A DNA stretch of 64,000 nucleotides from JBJTUH01 sp044346175 (GTDB lineage Bacteria > Cyanobacteriota > Vampirovibrionia > Vampirovibrionales > JAJTHC01). How positions within the stretch are numbered: position 1 is the stretch's first letter; each line of letters begins with the position of its first letter. This document shows, piece by piece, positions 63,913 to 64,000 of the stretch. Made by a program: the position numbers and the translations under genes. The stretch covers positions 204,968 to 268,967 of the forward strand of contig JBIIZQ010000002.1 in assembly GCA_044346175.1 (NCBI GenBank). Direction: 5' to 3'. The notes under the pieces are model-generated. The model did no database searches, was not told the origin of the DNA, and saw nothing but the letters and a program-made list of their open reading frames with translations.

Positions 63913-64000
63913 ATGAATTGCCCTAATTGCCACTGTACCGAGGCTGTAAAAAACGGTACCATGAACAAAAAACAACGCTATAAATGTAAAAACTGTGGGT
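63913..64000 (+). CDS. Transposase N-terminus with zinc ribbon (partial)
   Basis: The first 29 codons of a frame that runs off the window end: MNCPNCHC...KNGTMNKKQ followed by RYKCKNCG. Four to five cysteines in the CPxC...CKxC arrangement match the zinc-ribbon start of IS1-like and related (InsA or IS1595/ISL3-style) transposases. The family cannot be fixed without the rest. The left end of the insertion element should lie in 63865-63912, but no clear inverted repeat can be checked without the right end. Confidence 0.75.
   Translation, partial: MNCPNCHCTEAVKNGTMNKKQRYKCKNCG

Overview
This 64 kb window comes from a Gram-negative-type, flagellated bacterium with moderate GC. The envelope evidence is a Kdo activation gene (kdsB), SecG, exported TPR proteins and a lipobox PpiC foldase. 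The quinone evidence is a futalosine-pathway menaquinone gene (mqnD) and an ETF:quinone oxidoreductase. Motility evidence is three tandem flagellins. No photosynthesis gene is present. The mix (a four-S1-domain, cyanobacterial-style S1 protein, futalosine menaquinone, ETF-QO, flagellins, Kdo) would fit a non-photosynthetic Cyanobacteriota lineage such as Melainabacteria/Vampirovibrionales, but that placement is inference from gene content only.

Layout. 1-8 kb: ETF-QO, secG with a membrane protein, an exported protein, nnr (NAD(P)HX repair), a serine-acetyltransferase-like gene and metK, then a roughly 0.8 kb gene-free stretch. 8.5-18.4 kb: a small unknown protein, recG, a TPR/beta-propeller exported protein, mqnD, an exported unknown, tRNA-Ala(GGC), rpsA, rplU-rpmA and kdsB. 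18.4-25.4 kb: an accessory-looking divergent pair made of a protein of about 1,693 residues with no family I recognise and a 541-residue Ser/Thr/Pro/Met-rich single-span protein. 25.6-33 kb: a Fur-family regulator, a PpiC lipoprotein, a tautomerase, an OmpR-type response regulator, a TPR protein and leuC. 33.4-45.6 kb: an exported Gln/His/Lys-rich repeat protein, rplS, a GNAT enzyme, an RbgA-type GTPase, an ABC ATPase, purB, an unknown, a large sensor kinase, 5-formyl-THF cyclo-ligase, queE and a small unknown. 45.6-49.6 kb: a long leader and three flagellins. 49.8-64 kb: ndk, dnaE, rpsB-tsf, mgtE, glmS, priA, a low-complexity protein, and the first 29 codons of a zinc-ribbon transposase cut by the window end.

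Most genes are housekeeping (translation, replication/repair, cofactors, envelope precursors) and sit as single genes or pairs rather than long operons. Many are bounded by strong hairpins. The most striking pattern is that about twenty of the roughly 44 genes start with two to four consecutive ATG codons. Short tandem duplications (11-12 bp units) and small palindromic elements occupy several intergenic spaces. The least explained locus is the giant protein and its divergent low-complexity neighbour at 18.4-25.4 kb.
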